Positions 1 through 5,878 of a DNA stretch of 11,578 nucleotides are shown here, one piece after another. A program made the position numbers and the translations under genes. The notes below the pieces were generated by a model. The model made no database searches. It was not told where the DNA came from and worked only from the letters and a program-made list of their open reading frames with translations. Source of the DNA: Bacteroidales bacterium UBA3824 (GTDB lineage Bacteria; Bacteroidota; Bacteroidia; Bacteroidales; UBA3824). Position 1 is the stretch's first letter. Each line of letters starts with the position of its first letter. The stretch spans positions 1 to 11,578 of the forward strand of contig DGIK01000124.1 of assembly GCA_002393195.1 (NCBI GenBank), given 5' to 3'.

Positions 1-1250
1 CCCGGATGTCGCGAAAGATACATATCGGGTTTGTACTTGTTGAGAATGTTCATCACCTCGTAATTCTGTTGGTCGGCAACCGAGGTTTCAAAGTCTATGT
101 TGTTGTCCAACAGGTATTTCATTGATGGAGGTACGTCGCCGTTTTCATATTTCTTATCATAATGCCAAGCCAACGCCCAAACCACTTTGATGCCGAGTTC
201 GTCTAAAACTCGCGACACTTCAAAAGTGTATCCGGGACCCATTCCAAGCACAGCCGTAAGACCTTCGAGTTGTTTTTTAACTTCTTCTATCTGAGGAAGA
301 TAGATGGCGCGTTGCTGGGCAATGTATTTCTCGATTTTTTCGCTGCGGTTGGTAACGCGGCCGATTTCTCTGAGCCAAGCCTCAAAACCTTTGATACCGC
401 ACTGATTGATTGAGCGCACGTATGGCACGCCGTATTTTTCTTCGAGAGCGTTGCCGAGATAGTTACCCAAAGTACCACAAATACAAGTGGTTGCAAGGTT
501 TTCGGAGAGAGTTGATAGTTCCTCAACGGTAGAATTACAATAGAGGAAAACCGGGTCGAGGTCAAAATTCTTAAAAATTTCTATGATTTCGGGACGCGCC
601 GATTCAAAGAAGTTTTTGAAATTGATCTTGTTGTTTTTCGGAGCGTTAGGGCGAGGTTTCTGCACAATTGCCTGTAACACCGCGTGGTCTGAAATGTCGA
701 AGCCCGTAGCCCAAATTTTGCTCTTGAAACCCTCGCAGTGAACAGCCACCACGGGCACAGGAATTTCGTCTTTTACTTCGTCAACAATGCTGTCGATGTC
801 TTCGCCGATAATGCCTGTTGCGCAACTACTTGACACAAAAATTGCTTTGGGTTTGTAGCGGCGGTAGGTTTCGATGATGATTTTGCGTAAGGCCTCGGTT
901 GAACCAAAAATTGTGTCTTTTTCGTTCATATCGGTGCCCACATACACGGTGTCGGACGTTACGCCGCGTTTTTTTGCCATCACTTTCGACATATAGTAAC
1001 TGTTGCTGCTCGTTACCGAACAGCCCGATGGACCGTGATGGATGATTGCCACGTCCCTGATACCTGCAAGTTGCGATAGTCCGCACAGCGAAAGGCAAGT
1101 GCTTGATTGTGAGAAACATCTTGCGCAACCTTTTAGAGTTCCGCATTGCGATTTTTCTGCCAAATCTTTTAGCGAACCGATGTAACCGGTAATTGACCCA
1201 ATCCTCGTTTCGCGCACCGCAACATTAGAATTGTTTAAATTTACTGACAT
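1..1250 (-). CDS. Nitrogenase component 1-like protein (NifD/NifE superfamily), 3' end outside window
   Basis: An open frame starts at ATG 1250 and runs 416 codons off the left edge. It belongs to the oxidoreductase/nitrogenase component 1 family, which binds metal clusters and receives electrons from a NifH-like partner. By eye-alignment to Azotobacter NifD, Cys52, Cys77 (in HHGPSGC) and Cys143 (in SSSCATGIIGEDID) match the three P-cluster ligands. Cys258, 12 residues before EEKYG, matches cofactor ligand Cys275. The CEGF motif (172-175) is NifD-like, but the NifD Gln191 and His195 positions are Trp180 and Phe184, so ordinary N2 reduction is unlikely. Extra cysteines lie at 36, 42, 45 and 56. 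The region corresponding to His442 is beyond the window. It is first in its transcription unit: no nifH-like gene precedes it, so partners, if any, lie downstream. Group IV-type enzymes (for example methylthio-alkane reductase) or an uncharacterised branch are the alternatives. The family is certain; the function is not. Confidence 0.9.
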   Translation of the reverse strand, partial: MSVNLNNSNVAVRETRIGSITGYIGSLKDLAEKSQCGTLKGCARCFSQSSTCLSLCGLSQLAGIRDVAIIHHGPSGCSVTSSNSYYMSKVMAKKRGVTSDTVYVGTDMNEKDTIFGSTEALRKIIIETYRRYKPKAIFVSSSCATGIIGEDIDSIVDEVKDEIPVPVVAVHCEGFKSKIWATGFDISDHAVLQAIVQKPRPNAPKNNKINFKNFFESARPEIIEIFKNFDLDPVFLYCNSTVEELSTLSENLATTCICGTLGNYLGNALEEKYGVPYVRSINQCGIKGFEAWLREIGRVTNRSEKIEKYIAQQRAIYLPQIEEVKKQLEGLTAVLGMGPGYTFEVSRVLDELGIKVVWALAWHYDKKYENGDVPPSMKYLLDNNIDFETSVADQQNYEVMNILNKYKPDMYLSRHP

Positions 1251-1287
1251 TTTATTTAGTTTTAATATTCATTTTCTTTTTCGATTG

Positions 1288-1318
1288 CAAAGGTAGAATG
1301 ATAGGAATGTTTGTCCAA
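1288..1318 (-). promoter_or_regulatory. Bacteroidota-type promoter of the nitrogenase-like gene
   Basis: On the minus strand, TTGG (1318-1315) is followed by exactly 19 bases and then TACCTTTG (1295-1288). This fits the Bacteroidota sigma-ABfr pattern of a -33 TTG box and a -7 TAnnTTTG box. A start site near 1280-1283 would leave a leader of about 30 bases before ATG 1250. The -33 box lies inside a 12-base block (TTTGTCCAAGAA on the plus strand, 1310-1321) that recurs at the same place in the cysK promoter. Confidence 0.75.
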
Positions 1319-1380
1319 GAAAAAGATAAAGATTGGAATATTTTGCTAAAACATATAACGTAAGGAGAAAATATTATTTA

Positions 1381-1408
1381 GATTTGGGATGATTTGGTGA
1401 AGATTTGG
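1381..1408. repeat. Three helically phased GATTTGG direct repeats in the divergent spacer
   Basis: GATTTGG occurs at 1381-1387, 1391-1397 and 1402-1408, giving start-to-start steps of 10 and 11 bases, close to one helical turn. The array sits between the two divergent promoters, about 25 bases upstream of the -33 box of the rightward one. This placement suits an activator or repressor site, but the short motif in AT-rich DNA could also be chance. Confidence 0.4.
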
Positions 1409-1432
1409 AAAAATGTTGGGAGGATAAATAAT

Positions 1433-1463
1433 TTTGTGTTTCGTAAAATAATAATTATATTTG
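1433..1463 (+). promoter_or_regulatory. Bacteroidota-type promoter of the AAA/PD-(D/E)XK gene
   Basis: TTTG (1433-1436), a 19-base spacer and TATATTTG (1456-1463) match the Bacteroidota consensus. The transcript would start near 1470 and carry a leader of roughly 20 bases before ATG 1492, which supports that start codon. Confidence 0.75.
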
Positions 1464-1491
1464 CACTTGAAACTTTTTAACGGCAAGTATT

Positions 1492-3258
1492 ATGGTTATT
1501 CCGACAAAAAAGACATACCGACTTCTGCCATACGGACAGAGCGACTTTGCGACGATTCGCAAAGAAAACAGATATTATGTGGATAAGACAATGTTCATAC
1601 CCGCGCTCGAAGAATTCAAATACCAGATGTTTCTTCGTCCGAGGCGGTTTGGTAAAAGTCTAATGCTCAATATGTTAAGTGCGTATTACGATGTCTCTAT
1701 GAAAGACGATTTCGATATGCTTTTCGGCGATTTGTACATCGGCAAAAATCCTACGGAAGAACGTAACAAGTATTTGATTTTGAAATTCAATTTTTCAAAA
1801 GTAAATCCCGACCCCGAAAAAGTCAACGATTCGTTCAACGACCTTGTGCTTTTGACGTTAAGGGATTTTGCAGAAAAATATAAATGTTTATTACGTGAAG
1901 GTGCATTAGACGAAATCAGATTACAGACCGACTCTAACACGGCTTTTACGGAGTTGCTTAATATCGTTCAGCGTTCAGGTCGAGAAGTTTATGTAATTAT
2001 CGACGAGTACGACAACTTCGCCAACACAATGCTTGCCGACAATGAGAGCAACTATAAAGATTTGACCCACGGCGACGGGTTTTTCCGTCTGTTTTTCAAC
2101 AACTTGAAAGCCACCACCACCGACAACAATGCGCCTGTTGCAAGGATTATGATTTCGGGCGTTACACCGTTGACACTCAGCGATGTAACGAGTGGTTACA
2201 ACATCGGAATGAACATTTCCACAGATTTTCAGTTCAATACGCTTGCTGGTTTTACTGAGACCGAGTTCCGCCAAATGCTTGAATATTACCGCGATGCGAC
2301 TGGTATTTTCAATCATACCGTTGACGAACTTATTGAAATTACCAAGCCGTGGTACGACAATAACTGTTTCAGTAACAAAGCATTGAGCCAAGATCGTATG
2401 TATAATTCTGATATGGCGTTGTATTTTCTTAGAGAATATATCAAAAGTGATGGCAATATTCCCGATAGGTTGGTGGACGACAATATCATTACCGACTACA
2501 ACAAGATGGCGAAACTAATCCGTTTTGAAAAACAATTCGGCGAAAAAACATCTCTGATTCAGCGAATTACCACCGATGGAGAAATTTATGCAAGAGTAAA
2601 GACCACTTTTTCGCTCAAAGACCTCACGAGTTATGAAAACCTTGTCAGTCTGATGTTTTATATGGGATTGCTGTCGGTTGGCAACCACGAAAGGGGCAGG
2701 ACGTTGCTTGTAATCCCAAATTCAACCGTCCGTCAGCAATACCTTGACTATATGAAAAAGTCGTATGAAACCCTGATTTCGTGGAAAACCGACGACAACA
2801 TAATGAACGACCTCGGCTACAATTTTGCTTGGAATGGCGAACACGAGCCTTTTCTGCGCTACATCGCAAGTTGTATGAAAGAGACTTCCGATAACCGCGA
2901 TTTCATCAAGACTGGCGAGGCGTTTGTCAAAGGCTTCATTTTGGGACAGTTCGGCACAAACCTCAATTATTACCTTGCACACAGCGAGTACGCGCATGGG
3001 CATTGTTACAGCGACCTCTACCTCGAACCGCGCCTCGACACGCCGTATGCTTACGTCATCGAGTTGAAATATTGTCCAAAATCATCTAACGAAAAAGACA
3101 TTGACGACCTTCTTAACGAAGCCCACGTCCAACTGCCCAAGTACATCAACGACAACCATTTGCAATCCGCCGCAAAAGACAAAGGTTGGACTTTGACGGG
3201 GATAATTATGGTGTTCAACGGCTGGGAATTGGCAAGGTATGAGGTGATTGAACATTAA
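1492..3258 (+). CDS. AAA-ATPase-like protein with C-terminal PD-(D/E)XK nuclease domain (AAA-ATPase_like + PDDEXK_9)
   Basis: This 588-residue cytoplasmic protein has the two-domain layout of a family found in many copies in Bacteroidota and some Firmicutes. The N-terminal ATPase has the signature GQSDF near 15-19, the variant Walker A RPRRFGKSL (Lys55) and Walker B VIIDEYD (168-174). The C-terminal nuclease-like domain shows SDL with Asp508 and then VIELKY with Glu524 and Lys526, which is a complete PD-(D/E)XK triad. All key residues are present and there is no frameshift, so it is likely active. The start follows a good promoter by about 29 bases. It is monocistronic and convergent with cysK. 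The biological role of the family is unknown; links to mobile DNA or defence are often suggested but nothing here proves either. Assignment to the family is firm. Confidence 0.92.
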   Translation: MVIPTKKTYRLLPYGQSDFATIRKENRYYVDKTMFIPALEEFKYQMFLRPRRFGKSLMLNMLSAYYDVSMKDDFDMLFGDLYIGKNPTEERNKYLILKFNFSKVNPDPEKVNDSFNDLVLLTLRDFAEKYKCLLREGALDEIRLQTDSNTAFTELLNIVQRSGREVYVIIDEYDNFANTMLADNESNYKDLTHGDGFFRLFFNNLKATTTDNNAPVARIMISGVTPLTLSDVTSGYNIGMNISTDFQFNTLAGFTETEFRQMLEYYRDATGIFNHTVDELIEITKPWYDNNCFSNKALSQDRMYNSDMALYFLREYIKSDGNIPDRLVDDNIITDYNKMAKLIRFEKQFGEKTSLIQRITTDGEIYARVKTTFSLKDLTSYENLVSLMFYMGLLSVGNHERGRTLLVIPNSTVRQQYLDYMKKSYETLISWKTDDNIMNDLGYNFAWNGEHEPFLRYIASCMKETSDNRDFIKTGEAFVKGFILGQFGTNLNYYLAHSEYAHGHCYSDLYLEPRLDTPYAYVIELKYCPKSSNEKDIDDLLNEAHVQLPKYINDNHLQSAAKDKGWTLTGIIMVFNGWELARYEVIEH

Positions 3259-3260
3259 TG

Positions 3261-3287
3261 AAAAAAGGGCGCACACAATGTACGCCC
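3261..3287 (-). terminator. Rho-independent terminator of cysK
   Basis: Read on the minus strand, a stem GGGCG/CGCCC (3287-3283 with 3271-3267) carries an inner ACA/TGT extension around a CAA loop. Six T residues (3266-3261) follow directly. It begins 30 bases past the cysK stop. On the plus strand the same hairpin follows the AAA gene stop by 8 bases but lacks a T-run, so it is a weaker stop in that direction. Confidence 0.75.
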
Positions 3288-3316
3288 CACATTCATCCAA
3301 ATGATGTTTCAATCCA

Positions 3317-4306
3317 TTAATATTCAAACAAATGCGTGCTCAAATACCTCAATCCTGTATCTGCAAGGAGAGCAACGATGTTTTTGCCCTTGTACTCAGG
3401 ACGTTGGGCGAGTTGGGTGGCAGCGTAGAGAGCCGCGCCTGACGATGCCCCAACAAGTACGCCATCTTTTTTGGCGAGAAGTCGAGCCGCCTCGTAGGCT
3501 TGGTTGGTGTGGATTTCAAAATAACCGTCGTAAACCTTGCGGTCGAGGTTGGCGGGAATGTACTCCTCCTTGGTGTTTTCAAAGGGGTGAACGCCAGTAA
3601 TTTCCTCTTGGTCAGGACGTTCGGGACTTTGGAACGAATCTTCGGTGGGCTGAACGCCAAAAATCTTCACATTCGGGTTCTTAGATTTAAGGTAATTGCC
3701 TACTCCTGAGAGAGTTCCGCCAGTACCAACGCACGCCACAAAAGCGTCAACCTTGCCCTCGGTGTCGTTCCAAATTTCGGGACCCGTGGTGTTGAAGTGA
3801 ATGTTGGGATTTTCGGGGTTGCGGGTTTGGTCGGCAAACCAATAATTCTTGTCGCCCTTGGCTTCGAGATGGCGTTCCAAAGCCTTTACGCACTCAATGA
3901 AATCGGGACCGTTTTTCTCAAAACTCTCCACGATTTCAGGCACTTCCGAGAGTTTCACGGTTTCGCCGCCGAGAGCGTGAATCACCTGGAAACGCTCCTT
4001 CGACACTTGGTCTTGAATATAGACGCGGAATTTGTAACCCTTCGCGGCGGCTACAGCAGCAAGACCAACGCCTGTGTTGCCACTCGTGAGTTCGATGATT
4101 GTGTCGCCCTTTTTGAGTTTGCCGGTGCGCTCAGCCTCCTCCACCATTGCAAGCGCGATACGGTCTTTTACGCTTTGGTTGGGGTTGAAATATTCCAACT
4201 TAACTATGATGTTGGCATCGAGGTTTTTAGCCTTGTTGTAGCCGTTGATTTGCAGCAGAGGCGTCTTGCCCACAAGTTCTGCTATTGATTGATGAATTTT
4301 TGCCAT
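3317..4306 (-). CDS. cysK: Cysteine synthase / O-acetylserine sulfhydrylase family, PLP-dependent
   Basis: The 329-residue cytoplasmic fold-type II PLP enzyme would make L-cysteine from O-acetylserine and sulfide. The PLP lysine is Lys47 in NQSVKDR, the substrate-binding loop is TSGNTG (74-79), the phosphate loop is GTGGT (194-198) and GASSGAA lies at 286-292. The C-terminal RYLST matches the typical end of CysK. It is slightly longer than ordinary CysK (about 310): residues 96-165 differ from the classical form, reading IQDQVSKERFQ where typical CysK has a MPxxMSxER-like segment, followed by an extra stretch. It could therefore have shifted sulfur-donor or substrate preference; cystathionine beta-synthase-like activity is an alternative. 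It is a single-gene unit with its own promoter and terminator. The promoter resembles that of the nitrogenase-like gene. Confidence 0.9.
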   Translation of the reverse strand: MAKIHQSIAELVGKTPLLQINGYNKAKNLDANIIVKLEYFNPNQSVKDRIALAMVEEAERTGKLKKGDTIIELTSGNTGVGLAAVAAAKGYKFRVYIQDQVSKERFQVIHALGGETVKLSEVPEIVESFEKNGPDFIECVKALERHLEAKGDKNYWFADQTRNPENPNIHFNTTGPEIWNDTEGKVDAFVACVGTGGTLSGVGNYLKSKNPNVKIFGVQPTEDSFQSPERPDQEEITGVHPFENTKEEYIPANLDRKVYDGYFEIHTNQAYEAARLLAKKDGVLVGASSGAALYAATQLAQRPEYKGKNIVALLADTGLRYLSTHLFEY

Positions 4307-4345
4307 ATCGTTTTATGTTTTAATTAATGTTATATGATTATGGTG

Positions 4346-4376
4346 CAAAGATATGATGAGTGGATATTTTGTCCAA
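4346..4376 (-). promoter_or_regulatory. Bacteroidota-type promoter of cysK
   Basis: On the minus strand, TTGG (4376-4373), 19 bases and TATCTTTG (4353-4346) form a consensus promoter with a leader of about 30-35 bases before ATG 4306. The plus-strand block TTTGTCCAAGAA (4368-4379) covers the -33 box and is identical to 1310-1321 of the nitrogenase-like promoter at the same offset. Confidence 0.75.
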
Positions 4377-4379
4377 GAA

Positions 4380-4503
4380 GAAAAGAATTATAAGATTATT
4401 TTTCTAAAATAATATCAATATCAAGAATTATTAATTATAATTACAATTGATTATAATTAAAAAAAGAATAAACAACTTACCACTTGGGACAACGAATTAT
4501 TGA
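4380..4503. other. AT-rich intergenic spacer
   Basis: This spacer lies between the cysK promoter and the 3' end of the secreted-protein gene. It is almost pure A/T with two copies of ATTATAATT around 4433-4458 and a minus-strand T-run near 4460-4466. No GC-rich stem accompanies the T-run, so no intrinsic terminator is called. No coding capacity is evident. Confidence 0.5.
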
Positions 4504-5151
4504 TTACCTTCTATTCACCAAAAACACTCGACCTTTTTTGTTGATGCGACGGTAAAATTTGATGGCGATGTTGCGGTTTTTGCAGTTGCGGTTTGCCTCG
4601 CGGATTCTGTTATCAAGTTTGCGAAACCAATTTTTAGGAATCAAATCGCTTTGCCCGGGAATTGAGCCGTTGTTGTCGAGTTTTCGGATTTTTACAAGCG
4701 TTGCAAAAGCCGTCTGAGCCACGTCAATGCACGATTTTCCCGGACCGATGATGCCGTAAAGGGACGTTGAAGCGGTCTTTTTGATTTCTTTTAAAATTTC
4801 AACATCCTCCGACCGCGCCGTTCTTATTCGTCTAAAAACCAAATAGTTATGTTTTTCGTAAGGGTTGATGACGCAAGAACGGCGCACAGCACGGCGGAGG
4901 TTGGAGATTTTGATACCGTTGACGTCGATAATCAGGACGCCCGTATCAGCATTGACGCTTGTACCCCACGGTTTTGGCGCGCCGGCTGTTCCATTGATTG
5001 AGACGTAATGCCAACCCGCCGCCTCGCTGCCCGTCAAAACGGCGATGTGTCCGTTTCCGTGGGCGGCTTTTTTGTCCAACATAAAAACTACGTCGGCATT
5101 TGCGGCGGTAGCAATCGTTGTCAACAATATCAAAATCAAAAACATTGTCAT
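4504..5151 (-). CDS. Secreted protein resembling permuted NlpC/P60 (YiiX-like) hydrolases, uncertain
   Basis: From ATG 5151 the protein has 215 residues. A hydrophobic signal peptide ends about residue 19 (after AANA), so export is expected. Mature features are GHIAVLTG (His35) followed by GWHYVSINGT, then GKSCIDVAQ (Cys141) and IPKNWF. His before Cys, with a W/Y-rich strand after the His, is the order in circularly permuted NlpC/P60 enzymes and in RHS-associated proteins with GH-G-GW-Y-S-GT and NC-D motifs. This suggests an amidase or related thiol hydrolase, but the match is from memory of motifs and moderate at best. The C-terminus is strongly basic (many Arg, Lys, Asn). An in-frame TTG at 5181 would add 10 residues, but the likely promoter at 5195-5225 would put transcription start only about 8 bases before it, so ATG 5151 is preferred. 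It has no operon partner. Confidence 0.6.
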   Translation of the reverse strand: MTMFLILILLTTIATAANADVVFMLDKKAAHGNGHIAVLTGSEAAGWHYVSINGTAGAPKPWGTSVNADTGVLIIDVNGIKISNLRRAVRRSCVINPYEKHNYLVFRRIRTARSEDVEILKEIKKTASTSLYGIIGPGKSCIDVAQTAFATLVKIRKLDNNGSIPGQSDLIPKNWFRKLDNRIREANRNCKNRNIAIKFYRRINKKGRVFLVNRR

Positions 5152-5194
5152 TTTTCGTAATTCCAAATTGTTGCAAGTCAAGGAGATAATTGCA

Positions 5195-5225
5195 CAAAAT
5201 TATGATTGATAGTGATTTTGAACAA
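5195..5225 (-). promoter_or_regulatory. Probable promoter of the secreted-protein gene
   Basis: On the minus strand, TTG (5225-5223), 20 bases and TAATTTTG (5202-5195) fit the Bacteroidota pattern with a spacer one base longer than in the other promoters here. The start site would fall near 5188-5190, leaving about 38 bases before ATG 5151. Confidence 0.55.
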
Positions 5226-5396
5226 GAATAATTGAGAAATCAGAAAGATTGACCAAAATTCTAAACATCAAAGAATTTTTGATTAATTTAAATCCCAAAT
5301 TATGATGAAAACAGAATAAGTTTCGAGCGCAAAATACCTAAAATTAATTAACAATATTTATCATCACATATCGAATAATATTTCTAATTTTGCGGT
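5226..5396. other. AT-rich divergent intergenic region
   Basis: No gene is seen. It contains a 6-bp inverted repeat ATCAAA/TTTGAT (5267-5272 and 5278-5283) around a 5-base loop, which is a possible regulator site. A TAATTTTG box (5385-5392) lies only 4 bases before the next start codon. No matching -33 box was found at 19-20 bases upstream of it. Confidence 0.35.
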
Positions 5397-5771
5397 ATGA
5401 AAAAGATTGCAAAAATATTATTCACGGTGGCGTTCTCGATTTACATTCTGTTAATCGGGGCGGGCATCAATATTGTAAAATGCAATCATTCAGGCAAATA
5501 CAAAATATCGTCGGCGTTTTTTACGGTTGACAAAAATTTTTCCTGCACTCCGTCGCACGGATGTATGGAAACAGTATTTGTGCAATATATTCCGTGCGTC
5601 AATCCTGATTATCAGGCGTTTGACTTCCACTTTGAGATACCTACTATCATTAAGGATATTTTTTATGATATTAACGACTATTCACTTGAAACCCAGCATT
5701 ATACAATCAACACAAAGATAAATCCGCCTCCAAAGGATTTGCTTTCTATAATTAAAGTATTCAGAATCTGA
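5397..5771 (+). CDS. Small membrane-anchored Cys/His protein, first gene of a putative metal cluster
   Basis: This 124-residue protein starts with a basic MKK and a hydrophobic segment (about 4-27) that is either an uncleaved anchor or a signal peptide, so the rest is periplasmic. Four cysteines follow (29, 50, 56, 67), with CNHSGK at 29-34 and CTPSHGC at 50-56. It resembles small Bacteroidota proteins with an HYC-G motif just after the signal that are encoded before TonB receptors and HMA proteins, although here the motif is degenerate. A role in periplasmic metal binding is inferred from the cysteines and neighbours only. It is 107 bases from the receptor gene in the same orientation. Base composition is more AT-rich than in the next two genes. 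The function is unknown. Confidence 0.7.
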   Translation: MKKIAKILFTVAFSIYILLIGAGINIVKCNHSGKYKISSAFFTVDKNFSCTPSHGCMETVFVQYIPCVNPDYQAFDFHFEIPTIIKDIFYDINDYSLETQHYTINTKINPPPKDLLSIIKVFRI

Positions 5772-5821
5772 TAGTTGTGATTTTGCGTAACAGCAAATTC
5801 GCAGGATGCTCATATAATGCG

Positions 5822-5833
5822 TTCTGCGCAGAA
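5822..5833. repeat. 12-bp perfect palindrome in the leader of the TonB receptor gene
   Basis: TTCTGCGCAGAA is fully self-complementary and lies 45 bases before the receptor start. Nearby CGCAG (5801-5805 region) can also pair with its CTGCG half, and TTTGC/GCAAA forms a small stem before it. The palindrome may be an operator for a metal-responsive repressor or a leader structure. There is no other copy in the window. Confidence 0.35.
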
Positions 5834-5878
5834 ATTGCATATCTATTAATCAATTAAAATTCTGAATATCAATAAATT

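Noticed and set aside
826..1146. Minus-strand open frame of 106 codons
   Set aside because: Out of frame within the nitrogenase-like gene, whose cluster-ligand motifs lie in the other frame across the same bases.
1..1250. Calling the left gene nifD or nifE
   Set aside because: Residues at the Gln191 and His195 positions of NifD are Trp and Phe, and NifE has a different sequence at the CEGF motif. No nifH precedes it, and the C-terminal cofactor ligand is not in the window.
3082..3327. Small minus-strand gene spanning the AAA gene end and cysK terminator
   Set aside because: It runs antisense over the nuclease domain and through the terminator hairpin; no start signal or domain.
3797..4288. 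Plus-strand open frame of 163 codons
   Set aside because: Shadow of cysK on the opposite strand; the cysK PLP motifs settle the coding strand.
4433..4470. Terminator after the secreted-protein gene
   Set aside because: A T-run exists but no stable stem precedes it; the repeats there are pure A/T.
5152..5181. TTG start for the secreted protein
   Set aside because: It would lie only about 8 bases from the expected transcription start, and the signal peptide begins cleanly at ATG 5151.
5772..5878. Metal or cofactor riboswitch before the TonB receptor gene
   Set aside because: Small palindromes are present, but the 107-base leader shows no recognisable conserved riboswitch core.
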